From NCBI GenBank assembly GCA_006384855.1, contig VCJN01003481.1, forward strand, positions 26,022 to 90,021: 64,000 nt of DNA. The letters are read 5' to 3'. A model generated the notes under the pieces. The model saw only the letters and a program-made list of their open reading frames with translations, was not told the origin of the DNA and did not search any database. This document shows, piece after piece, positions 29,501-41,033 of the stretch; within the stretch, counting starts at the first letter, position 1; each line of letters begins with the position of its first letter. Source of the DNA: Tetraselmis striata. Lineage: Eukaryota; Chlorophyta; Chlorodendrophyceae; Chlorodendrales; Chlorodendraceae. The translations under genes were made by a program, and so were the position numbers.

Positions 29501-30313
29501 GTCCGCCCAACCGTTTGCATGTCGGCTTTTTCGAGTAATAATGCGAGTTGGGGCAAGCCCCATCCCGCGGAGCACAGCAAACCTGGAGTACGATACATGT
29601 GCAACAAAAAAAGCAATAATGTGAGGGAGGGCCCGACGCCATAACTGAAAAAATTCCGCCCATATTCCCGGTAAAATCCATGGCGCCATGAAGAGAGGGA
29701 GAAACCCCGCCCAAAATAAAGGCAGTTAGGTCCTCGGGTGTTGCACATTGACTTGACTACTAATAAAATCCCTAAACTCCGGAACTAACAACCCCAAGTT
29801 ATGAAAGTGATACCGCCCCCACTATTGTGAGCATTCCACCAACATATGTTCGATAGTCTCAAATTCACTTCCGCCACATACAGCATGCACGGCAATGTTA
29901 AAAGGAACTGCTCAAGCATGGCATGAATCCGAGCCAACCGGTGGGCAGTGTGAAATACTCGGGTGCGTGATTGTATCATAATGTGCAGCATAGGCACAAC
30001 CTGTTATACTTCATTTCCCTTTTAGCTCTAATTGATGTCCCGCTTCAGTAGTACGACTACGCATCCCTGGCTGATGACTCGCGACTACTAGTGCCCCATA
30101 GTGATGGCTTGCAACTACTCGTGGCGCTACTCGTCACGCTATTCTCTAGTACTCAGTGCAAGACATCGCTGCCGTACATGCCTCCAGCCTGAAATAAAGT
30201 ACTCCGGCGCTTAACGTTAAGCGGGGGTTAAGCTTGCTACATACATGCGCTTACTCGAGCTTACTAAAGTATGTGGTAAGCGCGGTCAAGCGGACCGTGT
30301 TTCGACAAGTGGC

Positions 30314-30628
30314 ATGCGAAACCCCCAACGCCACTCGATGTACCTTGAGCAACGCCCCCGCCAACCCCTCCCGGCAGGCAAGGGCAAGGGAGCAGCACCT
30401 GGCAAGCTCAAGAAGAAGCAGCCAATGAGTCGTAGCCGCTTAGGCGGCACCACCCGCAACCGCAGCAACAACATGCCGCGCCTCTCTGGCACTCACGACC
30501 CCGATAACGAGTGGGAGACTGGCGACGAAACATCCCACCAATATCCGGCAGCTCACACCAGTAACGGCCGCTGGATCCGCCGCTGCGACAAGCCGACCAG
30601 CAGACCCAAGAACACCGGCCGCTACTAA
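30314..30628 (+). CDS. Hypothetical basic protein
   Basis: A 104-residue frame from ATG, very rich in Arg, Lys, Pro and Gly (AGKGKGAAPGKLKKKQ), ending in RWIRRCDKPTSRPKN. No recognised family. It lies in repeat-rich DNA and could be a fragment of a retroelement nucleocapsid region, or chance. Confidence 0.2.
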   Translation: MRNPQRHSMYLEQRPRQPLPAGKGKGAAPGKLKKKQPMSRSRLGGTTRNRSNNMPRLSGTHDPDNEWETGDETSHQYPAAHTSNGRWIRRCDKPTSRPKNTGRY

Positions 30629-31107
30629 GCCTTGCAAACGGTGCAGCTGCCACTGTGCTGCTATACCTTCACGCAATTAGGAATGTATAGTACCGCCCGA
30701 AACATGCGACATCCCATTGATTACCGCAGAAGTGCTCCCCAGACATATATAACAATCCCTACTCCAGTGAAGGATGGCATCGCAGCCAAGCCCCGGCAAA
30801 CTCTACTAGCCGGCTCAGCGGTGGATATGTAAATAATGAGCGACAATCAGCTATTCCGGTCAGCCCCCTTCCCCCATCTCACCTTAATTAGTAGCTATAG
30901 GGGCGACGCTTTGGCTGCCTAAGCTTACCTCTCAGCTCTAAATGGGATATGGCTGACTTAGGTAGACACATCAGGGGGGCGCTGCTGTCCTAGCTACAGC
31001 CCGTTGGAAGAAGGAGGGGCTAGGACACACCATGAGGACGGCCGGTACCTTGATCTGTAATTACACCTAGTGTTCCTTACCACGGTAAGTTAGAGATAGC
31101 ATGCCCT

Positions 31108-31210
31108 ATAAGAACAGCTCATCAATCGTCTGAGCCTGTGGCCGCAGCAGACTAGCAGTTGTAATCGATTTCAATCTCAATCTCAATCTCAATCTCAATT
31201 TGGGGCTTTT
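31108..31210 (+). repeat. Repeat related to 52035-52140, with (AATCTC)n
   Basis: Both loci share agca(t/c)gccctaag..., gtctgagc, agcagca/actag, gttgtaatc and a run of caatctcaa, ending in a T-rich tail. Here the hexamer aatctc is repeated four times (31170-31200). They look like two diverged copies of one dispersed element, possibly a solo-LTR end. Confidence 0.45.
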
Positions 31211-31635
31211 TAACAGGTTGCGAGAGAGGCAGCGTCGGCAGGCGACACCAATGCGGCATCGATGGCGCGTGGGATGTTCTAGCCCAACCCTGTTTGATCT
31301 AGATCACCTGTCACTACGCCTCCAGTAGCTGGGTGCTCATGGCGGCCGGCTGCGGAGGACGCTTGGGTGTGATGGCTCATTCCGCGGGCATGCTGGCGGA
31401 CGTCGTAGCAGGCTCTCAATTGGGCTGATAAGCGACCCGCCGCCCCGGCTGGCGCGGTTCCAGGGCAGGGTGCGGCCTGTCACGTCACGTCGAAAGCTGT
31501 CATGTCATGGTACTCTTTCTACACATGATGACAATATTTATGAATGAAAAATATAAATATATGAATGGAAAAATGAAACATTTTTAAACATACCGGATTT
31601 AAAATCTCGGTTATCCGGTGGCAGAGGTAGAAATA

Positions 31636-31715
31636 ATGGCTGTGAAGCGGTCTACCGGTAGAGCACATCCCGTGTCACACGGGCCGCCTGATGAGATGGG
31701 TTCGGTTTTGATTTT
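31636..31715 (+). repeat. tRNA-derived SINE-like head
   Basis: gcggtctaccggtagagca resembles an internal A box region of a tRNA gene, and gggttcggttttgatt about 45 bases later resembles a B box. tRNA-derived SINEs are known from Chlamydomonas. A functional tRNA cannot be folded convincingly from it. Confidence 0.3.
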
Positions 31716-32359
31716 AAGAATTACTACACGGCGGGGTCGGGTCGGATGCAGGTAAAGTACTACGAGCTGGGGTTTCGAGGCAAGCATTTCGTCGGCGCGG
31801 GCGGATGGGGCAAGCCACGAGTTCGAATAGACACATCATTCCCGGCACGACATCACACTCCCCAGAACAATCTCCTCGCGCGGCATCTAGACCACCGCTC
31901 AAGAGGAGACAGCGCGGAGAAGAACGCCAGGCCGCCCGGGCAGCCAGCGTGGCCCGGGCGGCGCGTGCCTACGTGCAACCGACGACAGCATAGAAGGTGC
32001 GTACTCGCCGCCGCCATGTTCGCGTGTTCTACTCGGTACAAGTGCGCCCCTTGCGCGCGCCGCCGGCTGCCCCAGCGATCCGCCGGCGACTCGGTTTGTC
32101 AGCTTTAGTCGCTACTACCGGTACGAGTAGACTGCGCTTGAGCAGTGGCAGGCTTATATGTTGCGCTTACTTAGCGACTATACGGCTTGAGTTTCAGGAC
32201 ATGGCTTGCTACATTTAGGCTGTTTTGGCGTGATTTTGCAAGACGTCCGAGTCCTTGCCTTCACGCCGGCAGTAGTATTTATGGGATGCGGAGATACTGC
32301 TGCGGCTTCGTCCTGACGTTTACGCTCTACTGCCGCAGAACCCTCGGCATTGAACCAAG

Positions 32360-35300
32360 ACCACGTCGAGTGATCCTTTCGACGACGAAGATTGGTTTTC
32401 ATATCTGTCGGTGTTATCCCGCCAAGATGTCGGTTCGGGCGACGCGGAGCCTTTCTTTCCAGGCCAAGAACAGCTCCCGCCTCTCGCTTCAGACGTCCTT
32501 GCGGAGTTACCCCAGCAGAATGTGGATACTTCAAACTTCGACGTTCCTGGTGCCAGTCACGATCACGGTCACCAGGCGTTCGCCGGCAACGACACGCCGG
32601 CACCAACGAGTGGCCCGCCGGGCTGCTGCCACTTACCTGGGTGCACCAAGTCTTGCGACCCTGAAGTGCGTGTCCCGGCGACATTTTCGCCACTCGACCT
32701 CCAGAATAAGCCGATGTATTGCAAGAGGTCTCATGCCGCCGCTCACCAGTACGTGTCGCAGCCATCCCATGCTGCGCCAGGAAAGCCACTTGATCAGTGT
32801 CTATTGCCAGGTAAATTAGCATCATGTCCCTTGGCCATGCATATTTCCCCCTGTCTCAACCAGTATGTTATGATGCACATCCTCTCGTCCGCCTTGGACC
32901 CTTCCCTCCCTTCTATCCTGCCTTTCTGAAATGCAGCCATAATTCATCCCAGTCTTGCATCACCTTGAAAGCTTTTCATGCACAGTTTTCAATCACATGA
33001 AATACACTCACTAGTGTGTGTGCCATATCTTTACTCAAGGAATATGCCAGCAACTTCAGGTCACAAACTTGATGTAGCATCGGATCGGCGTTGTGGTTCT
33101 GCATTTACACTGCGTCCTTTCTTCCCAGTAACTGACCAGCTTTGACCCATTATTGGCCCGCAGGGTGCAGCCTACGCAGGGCGCCGAATCCTTTTGGGCA
33201 TCTTTACGCTGCACTGGCTGGCGATGATCAGGTGACACCTCCGCATGCTGGCACTCAGGCCTCTACGGATCTCAGCAGATTTAAGCACCTATAGTTTTGG
33301 TGATGATTGCAATGACATGAATGCACAACGCCACATGACTATAGTAGTGATGGGTTGAATTATCACAGTGATCGCTGTGGTGATTGCCCCTGCATTGCGG
33401 TGTACGTGTTGCCTTTGGCGCAAAAGGATCCTGCCGCGCAGCCTCACCTACATGGATTTTGCTGCCTCGATCATTTCGAGAAAGCCAGGAAAATGGGCAC
33501 GTGCAGGAATGGCGGTGAGTAGCCATGGCTTGACTGCCCCTCACTAATGCCCACGGTAGCCCAGATTATCACCGGCCGCGAGAGCCTTACCTATCTTACC
33601 ACACAGTTACCGGCTCCGAACGTACAAGTAGAATGTACATTGACATGACTGGCTATGAACACGGGATGCAACAATGTGGAATATATCATAAATGTCCCCT
33701 ATGTCAGGGCTAACAGCCAGGCACCCAATTGGGGCCGGCTGATGCCCTTCAGCCACCCCCGGGCCTCAGAGCCGGGCGTGTTTAACCATGTCATGCCACA
33801 TTCCCCTCTGTCTGCAAGTACACTATCGCACGAAATCCGGGCGCGTTGTCCTGTGTCAAACAATCACGGCGTGTGGCGCAGATTGTGTACAACTCGTGCT
33901 GTACAAGGACGGCGCGTCACAGGATTACTGCGCCACCTGCGCCGATGACCAGACATCCAAGGTAACGCCTGCTCCAGGTTGCTTCAATGGGCGGCCCATG
34001 AACGCGAACCTAAGCCACGATAGGCACCTCTTAGATACCTACAGGGCACCTCTTAGTGCAGACCAGCGTTACCGGTCTTGCCCTATGGCCAGCGAGTCAG
34101 TTCGACACACTATAACTGGGCGAACGACAAGCGCAGACGAGTCGACACGACTCGAAGCCGGCCCTTCTGGGGGTTGAATACTGGTCGGTAGCGGAAGGTC
34201 TTGCCACAGCAAACTCGCAGCCTATGCATGGTTTCAATGGTATACCAATATTCCAGAGAGTGTGCAAATATGCACATATGCAGCCCATCGCCTCAACCCA
34301 GCCTCTGGCTTCTACCCCCCCTCTGCCCCGTCTCTCACTTGCCAAGCGATTCTCATTCCGTACTCGTTCCATCAGCACGGGAAGGATATCAAAAACGATT
34401 GTTACCTTGCGCATGTACTGACCCGCATTCACATGCAGTACATGTTGCGCGTAAATGTTACTATGATATCGCCAGCATGGTGTTTCCGCATCAGCCCGGC
34501 CCCCAGTCTGTTGCCTGATGAACCGAATCGAGCCGTGCTGATAAGCCATGGCAATTAAGACTGCTTGCAGATAACCTCTGGGGTTGGGCACCCAAATGAC
34601 AGGTGCCCAGCCCCAGAGACAATATGCAAGCAGTCCTTATCGCTCGTCATCAGTGGTATAAGTTACATGGCCTGCACTTTAGATGCCACACTCGATGTAC
34701 TGTGCCGACCCCCTACCACTGTAAGGAGGGGTCAGCGGTCGATGAAGATTCTGAATTACAGAACAAACAAATGGCTGCATGTTGCTGCCCAGGAGATAGC
34801 CCGGAGGCTGGAAGAGCAAAGCTTCAACGACTCTGATCCGGACTGGCAGATTCTCCTGCGGACATGTCTCCGTAGCAAGAATGCCACTCCAGGTGACTGT
34901 GTGTCATATGTTGACTCAGGCGTCCTGGCTTGAATGGCCCAGAGATCGCTGTCTTGCGATACTGTTTGTAGCATCAAATGCGCTAACATGCGCCTTGCAT
35001 GTGGTACACAGGGTTGTGCTGTGGAATGGAGGAGATCAGCAATGTAAGGACGCTGCCCGTGGAGAGTCTTGGCGAGCATGTGCAAAAGCTCTTTTGGCTG
35101 AAGAGGGAGGCGGGCCGTCGGAAGATGGGCGACGGGGCGCCGGGCTACTGGCGTGGAAACGGCCGCGGAGAGCGCCGAGGAGACGTCATCAAGTTCTACT
35201 TCACCCTCAAGAAGGACTTGAGCACTGGAAGCCCCTCGCTTGGCTGGGCGCTGTGGCAGTATGCCCTGAGAAGGGAAGGCGCCACTGGAGCCACCAAGGC

Positions 35301-35438
35301 CGACACAGCTGGGGATTGGGCCATCGGCTGGTTACGGAGATCAGAGACATCATCCGAGGAGAGCCGCCCCCAGAAACGCTCCCGTGTGAAAGATTGCGAA
35401 GATGAAGGGCCTGAGGTAGCCGCCCAGCCGGCTGTGTG
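32360..35438 (+). CDS. Unrecognised multi-exon gene, Cys-rich
   Basis: Four plus-strand stretches read like exons. About 32360-32820 has DEDWFSYLSVLSRQD, an acidic linker and CCHLPGCTKSCDPEV followed by YCKRSHAAAH, a Cys/His cluster that could bind zinc. 33805-33960 has VVLCQTITACGADCVQ and DYCATCADDQTSK before a GTAACG donor. 34735-34892 has NKWLHVAAQEIARRLEEQSF and DPDWQILLRTCLRSKN. 35031-35438 has GDVIKFYFTLKKDLSTG and LGWALWQYALRREGA, ending at a stop in a charged, Lys/Arg-rich tail. Order and strand agree, but junctions are not all fixed and other frames are open too. I do not recognise the family; a DNA- or RNA-binding role is only a guess from the Cys clusters and basic tail. Confidence 0.35.
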
Positions 35439-35491
35439 ATGATGAGCAAAGCGACACTAGGGTGTGGCTTGCATAATTCGTTGCTGTGCGT

Positions 35492-35598
35492 CAGCTGTAC
35501 TCAGATAGCACCGCAAGCTCGGTTCATCTTCTTGGTTCATCTTCTTCTCATGAACCAAGAAGATAAACCGAGCTTGCAGTGCTATCTGAGTACAGCTG
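35492..35598. ncRNA. Long hairpin 1 (49-bp arms, 9-base loop)
   Basis: 35492-35540 is the reverse complement of 35550-35598 with two mismatches, around the loop cttcttctc. Read as RNA on either strand this folds into a nearly perfect 49-bp stem. It lies 54 bases after the stop of the preceding gene, so it may be in that gene's 3' UTR. It could be a small-RNA precursor or a short foldback element. Confidence 0.6.
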
Positions 35599-35621
35599 GC
35601 ACACCGGCACGTCGTTGCTGC

Positions 35622-35891
35622 TTGTTGCGCATATGGCTGTGCCGATTGTGCTGTGGCACCAGCGCGCTTCATTTTGCTTCTTGCGTGCGACGTGCGACGC
35701 GGAAGCAAAGCTGTGGGTATCGCCAGTATGCTTGATGATGTCTTGGTCTTCGGTGGTGGCCTGGACACGGCAGACCAAGGCATCATGAAGCATACTGGCG
35801 AAACTCAGAGTTTTGCTTTCGCGCCGCACGCACAGAGGCGATATGTGGCGTGCTGGTGCCACAACATAATCTGCACAGCCATATGCGCAAC
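35622..35891. ncRNA. Long hairpin 2 (about 125-bp arms), miRNA-precursor-like
   Basis: 35622-35745 aligns with the reverse complement of about 35768-35891 along its whole length, sharing ttgcgcatatggctgtgc, gtggcaccag, cgccagtatgctt and cttggtct blocks. Mismatches and one 4-base gap are scattered. The loop is about 20 bases. Long imperfect foldbacks of this type are typical of Chlamydomonas miRNA/siRNA precursors. It starts 24 bases after hairpin 1. Confidence 0.55.
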
Positions 35892-36196
35892 AGGCAACGT
35901 TTGTGTTGAAAGTCGAGCGCCCCAAAATGCTCAGAGTAAATCACCCCGGAACCTTTCATTCGTTATGTTGTCCCGCCATGCATGACACCGTCGTTAAATT
36001 AGGCAAGTGATGGTAGGGGTGTCGGGGGGGGGGGGGGGAGGTTAGGGGCAGTTCGCAAATTTTAGTGGATGTCAGTTGCCATGGGCGGTGTGCCAGCATG
36101 GGCGCATGGAGCGGACATGGTGCAATAAATTAATACACTTCACTCCAGCCCTTTTGTACCTGCATGCACAAAGGGAGGCCTGCGCCGCGCAGCGAT

Positions 36197-36898
36197 GCAA
36201 GCCGAGCAGCCGAGCCGCCCTGTTGGAAGTCCGTAATAATGCCCGCTAATGTCCCATCGAGGCCTGATACAATAGCATGCCAATGCAGCGCATCATGCTC
36301 CCCACTGCTCTTTGAACGACTGCATCCGTGCGAGGAATTAGCCCCCCCCCCCCCTTCTTTGGGCAAGCAAGTCATAATATATTTGACCCCCCATTTTAAT
36401 ACTTGACCCCACACGCTGCTGTGGGTGTTCGGAAGTGGTCATCCGTGGTGTGGGCATGAAGACAGCGCGAAGTAACCTAGAAGTATACATTGCGGGCTCG
36501 GTATTTCAGCTTTAAGTGATGAAGGTGTCGCCTATCGCAAGCAGAGCAGCCGGGCCGCCCTGTTGGAAGTCCGTATTAATTCCCACTAATGTCCCATCGA
36601 GGCCTGATACAATAGCATGCCAATGCAGCGCATCATGCTCCCCACTGCTCTTTGAACGACTGCATCCGTGCGAGGAATTAGCGCCCCCCCCCCCCCCCCC
36701 CCCCCCCCTTCTTTGGGCAAGCATGGAATTATTCAATATTTGACCCCCCATTTTAATACTTGACCCCACACGCTGCTGTGGGTGGTCGGAAGTGGTCATC
36801 CGTGATGTGGGCATGAGGACAGCGCGAAGTAACCTAGAAGTACACATCCATACATTGCGGGCTCGATATTTCAGCCTCAAGTGATGAAGGTGTCGCAT
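36197..36898 (+). repeat. Tandem duplication, two units of about 340-360 bp
   Basis: Units 36197-36536 and 36537-36898 abut and match almost throughout (gccgccctgttggaagtccg, catcatgctccccactgctc, acttgaccccacacgctgct). The mono-C run inside is 13 C in the first and 25 C in the second. No gene supported. Confidence 0.85.
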
Positions 36899-36924
36899 GT
36901 CGCATGATATAGAAACGTCACTGG

Positions 36925-37085
36925 CCTTCAGACGGCTGCAGGCTACGCACTATTCACTCAGTGGACCCTATGCGGGTTCGTCCCGCCAGGTCGGCAGACA
37001 GCTGGCCTGCTTAGCATGAAAACACCAAGCGGGAATAAAGTTGTAAGAATTTTCCAATTTCAAATAGAAACGTGTCACGGTCGCG
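36925..37085 (+). repeat. Direct repeat A, partner of 38048-38200
   Basis: ccttcagacggctgca..., gtggaccctatgcgggtt, cgttgtaagaattt-like blocks recur at 38048-38200 with about 20% divergence. The two copies, 1.1 kb apart, could be the ends of a small element; ends and duplications are not clear. Confidence 0.5.
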
Positions 37086-38047
37086 ATATCGACGTCAGCT
37101 CAGGTGCAGATGTGCAGCCACATCCGGATGTACTCGAATACATCGTGGCACGTATTCCCAAATCAATCCATAGCGCGCAGTATTTCGCAGAAAACCATTT
37201 CGACTTGTTCTCCCCTTGAGTCATTGGCGGCATGTTCCAGAACATGTGCTCAGACCTGCGCACTGTATTTTTTGCAGAGTCGTTGTCGAGGGGGGCAGCC
37301 TGCACTTATCCCACGATGCGGATAGTATCACCATTCACGTGTGCGATCGAAAGCACTTTAAATGTGTTACTACTCACACCTCACAAAGCACAGCCAGCTA
37401 CGCCGCCGCTCATTCTATACCTTATTGGATAATTGTTCTGTGACGTTCATCGTGACTGGGCCAATAACACAACCTACGTGCAGGGTGTGTAGTAATGACT
37501 CACACTGATGAGAACAACACCATATACCTTTCAACGATTGCATGCACTCTTTGGGCTTAAGCTCGCCCATTCTACAGTAGTCCATACATATGCCCATCTA
37601 CCAGCGAGAGCATGCCATACACCGTGGCTACGCCGCCAATAGCGTTTTACTGCCCTACGAGTCGCCCCCGTTTTAGCCATGTGCTAGAGCATGACATTGC
37701 TCGTCTAGAAATTATGCTATGAGTGCGATAACCAAAAGAAACAGCGTCTATGCTTCTCGGCGTGGGAGGCGTGATGGTCACCATACAGGGTTCCATGGTC
37801 ACCATCAAGTGACATTATAGATAGCTTGGAAGGCGCAGTGCTGATACACGTGGATTTAATTATTTGCACATATGTGGGATGATCAAGAACACACGACAAA
37901 AGTCCGCTGTAAATATATGATATTACTGACTATATTGTGTCGCACATATTATCAACTATCCGTACTGCTGTACTTCTATCTTGCTTGTAGTCGCCACGAC
38001 GCGCGTAACACGTAGCGGCTATCCCGCGCTACCCGCGGCTACCCGCT

Positions 38048-38200
38048 ACCTTGCCTTCAGAGGGCTGCACGCTACGCGCTAATCACATAGTGGACCCTAT
38101 GCGGGTTTGTGCCGCCGGGCCCTAAGACAGCTGGTCCGTGAAGCATCAAAGACTAAGCGGCAATAACGTTGTAAGAATTTATAAATTTCAAAGCATATCT
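38048..38200 (+). repeat. Direct repeat B, partner of 36925-37085
   Basis: Second copy of the block described at 36925. It is followed immediately by an AT-rich island. Confidence 0.5.
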
Positions 38201-38360
38201 ATGTGTGTATATATACATACATATATACACATTCCTATATAAATGTACATGTATATAGCATACCTATATCGGATACATATAGCATATCATCCGTATGTAT
38301 ATATACATAGATATGGATATAGATGCATACATTTATATTCATATATATCAATCGTGGTCG
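38200..38360. repeat. AT-rich (TATACA)n-like low-complexity island
   Basis: About 160 bases built from tatatacata, gtatatag and similar units, sharply different from the GC-rich neighbours. No coding potential. Confidence 0.8.
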
Positions 38361-38977
38361 CGCAATTGCATCGCCACCTTTCGCTTCGGCACCACATCAA
38401 TAACCACACGCAGGGGCTGCGCGTGGGGAGGGCACTGCTAGAAGCAAGGGACGCGTTGGCGGGGCTCCCCTGCTGGTGACCACGTGGTAATCATGTTTGT
38501 CGCAGGCGGGACGTTGCGCGGGCGGCCGGGCGGGTAGTGAGGCGCTCGTGTACGTGCGGGCGGCCGCTGACACTCCGGCACGCCCGGCAACGCATGACAA
38601 GGACGCGCCCTCACCTGAGGGTGAGCCACACCCGCCCGCGGTGATAGCCTATTCGTGCCGCTCCGTCCCCGTACGTACAAATTTAATGGTCGGAGCCGCT
38701 ACGCTGCGTGTGAGTGTGGCCAGTGGACCTGTCGTGGATAAATCAGGGAGAGCACGGTTTTTGTTTTTGTTCCTACGATCCTCAGATCCTCTATGTGTCG
38801 CTTGGCCTGGCAAAGAGGTCGTTGGAGAAACGCTGCGGGGGTTTCACGCGTGCCGTCCTTTCTCGGGGGCGAAAAAAAAAGCCAAAACATGCGTTTGATG
38901 GGAGAAGGGCGCTATTCACCCACTCATCGATGCGCCAAGAGCTCTAGCAGGGCTTCAAGCTGATAGGTTGCGCTGCC

Positions 38978-39840
38978 GTGCTCTATAGCGCAGCCCCCCG
39001 GCCCCTGGCTGCCAGCCCGCTGAAGAAGACGCTGACCAATCTCAAGCGAGTCGCAACGCCCCAATCGACAGTGTCCCACGCTGACTCGCAGGCAAAAATC
39101 CGGCTGGTGGCAGGGGAGGACGCGGCCCGCGTCAGCGTGAGCACCATGGCGCACCTTCTGCTGGACCTAGCTAGGCGAGCGGATGCGCAAGCACGCCCTC
39201 CCCCCTCGTAGGGCTTCCGACTTTTCCCAATGAATGACGCCTCTCCCACCTGACTGCAGCCTGTCCTCCGCGTGGCTGATACAATGGCCGGGTACACTGC
39301 TGCCTGGCATTGCCCAACATTGCCGGCCGTCAGCGCCGCCGAACCAAAACGAAGGGCATGTCCCGCGGCCGCCGTCCGACATCGAGCAGCGCGCTGTCAA
39401 GCGATTCCGCACCAAGGGGCTGCTTGGGCTGCTGGACGCAGTGCTGATTGCCGCTGGCATGGCTGTACTACAGGTACCTGCCGTGCCGTGCAGCCCCTCC
39501 TGCAGCATCTCTGTATGCAGTTGCAGCAGCAGCCGCAGAAGCGGGCGACATGACATGACAATTCCTTCCTTCTCTTATGGCCTTGCCCTGATTTTAGCCC
39601 CTCACAATTCGCACGCGCAGAGGGTGGTGGCAAGGCTGGCGGAGGAAGCATCTCCACAGCCCATAATCGGTACGGACTCCCCTGAGACGCTCGGGCTGAC
39701 CGGGGACATGGAAAGTTCCTGGGAAAGCATGGTTTGGGATATGGCGGTGGTGCCCGGCCTACATCGCCGGCGCAGCTCCGTTTATCTACCTGGCTGCCTG
39801 TGCTGTGGTGGACCGTGTCATGGAGGGTACAAAGGGTGAG
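38978..39840 (+). CDS. Possible membrane protein exons, unrecognised
   Basis: Plus-strand stretches look coding: KTLTNLKRVATPQSTVSHAD...MAHLLLDLARRA (to about 39190); DIEQRAVKRFRTKGLLGLLD followed by AVLIAAGMAVLQ up to a GTACCT donor (about 39475); and RVVARLAEEASPQPIIGTDS (from 39622). Near 39755-39830 another frame reads AYIAGAAPFIYLAACAVVDR-VMEGTK before GTGAGC. Two hydrophobic helices (GLLDAVLIAAGMAVL; AAPFIYLAACAVV) suggest a membrane protein. One frame change near 39730 is unexplained. Family and start unknown. Confidence 0.3.
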
Positions 39841-40199
39841 CAATCCACTGCCCCCCCTCCCTCCCAGTGCCTGGCCCCCAATTGACTTCGATTTTGCGGG
39901 TCTTGCGGATGCCGAGCCGGTGAGACTTCCAGGAAGTCTGTATATATTTTGGCATTTGGCACACAATATAAAGAGAGGTATATTGTATACCAGGCAACCG
40001 ACTGGGGCATGGGAGCAGTTTTCCTGCAGGTTGTCGAGGTCAATGATTTTGCCAAAGCGAGCCAGGTCTGGGCCCTTCGCCGGTTCAATCGGGCAGGGCC
40101 GATGCTGTCCCGTTGTGCGAATTAGTGTAGACGCATATGTCGACGTCATTCTTGGAATCTGCCCGATACCCTAGCACCGGCCGGGCACATGTCCCGCGC

Positions 40200-41030
40200 G
40201 CCTGCGAGCGCGCGTGCCTGTTCACCGGCCCGCCGGCCGCTTTGCTTTCACTCTTCCTGTCCACAGTCCCCGCAGCTCGAGCCCGGCTCGCTGCTCCCAC
40301 TGTAACATGCTCCGAGCACTTCCACTCACCATCACCTCCGGGGTTGAGCCGTTTAGTCATCGGTGCCAGTCCTTTGGAACCAGTGCAAAGTCCATTGACG
40401 ATATGTGAAATCCCTAATCCACCACCCTCCTAACCAGTTGGGCATCATCATACGGGTTGAAGAAATCCGTTGCACCCACTCCCTTGACTGCGCCCTAGGC
40501 AACTGAGCCATGGAATGGTTCCCGCGCCCGCAAGGCCACCCAGACGGATGTTATGTACTTCAATAAGTTGCTACGCACCAACACCGTCGCCGCAATCAAT
40601 GTGGCCGCTACGGCTGGGGATAGTCTTGGTGCACATCGTGCCCTGCTTAGCTCGAAAGGGCGCTGGGTGCGTCAGGTGTTGCAGGAGCGCCACTACCTCG
40701 GTGGCCGCGGAAAGCGCCTCTACATTGGACGACCTGTCCGTCACCACGTCCGCTGTCGCACGGGAGCCCACTGATAATTGGGCACGGCGCGTAGCTCCCG
40801 ATGTGATTTCACCGCGCTCGCGCTGTTTGCACAGTGCGTTGTCTAGTTCATCGCCCATCCCTACGTTGTGGACATGTCTGGCCGCAGAATAGGCAACTAC
40901 ATTGTCGACCGAGCTGATGCGTGGACAGGCCGGTGGGTCGAGTGTCCCAACCATTTTTCGCCCGAGACAGAATAGACACACACTGTCACTGCACAAGCAG
41001 CTTATGAGCCTGGCCATCGCCCTCCCTGCT
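40200..41030. other. Intergenic, no gene seen
   Basis: Open frames on both strands are short and overlap each other without domain content. Nothing supported. Confidence 0.4.
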
Positions 41031-41033
41031 CAA

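Noticed and set aside
31170-31200. CRISPR-like or telomeric array (aatctc repeats)
   Set aside because: Only four 6-base units without spacers; a simple microsatellite in a eukaryotic genome.
31636-31715. Functional tRNA gene
   Set aside because: Only the A- and B-box-like parts are recognisable; the acceptor and anticodon stems do not pair convincingly.
39397-40149. 250-codon minus-strand open frame
   Set aside because: Low-complexity, no domain, and opposite to plausible plus-strand exons with splice signals.
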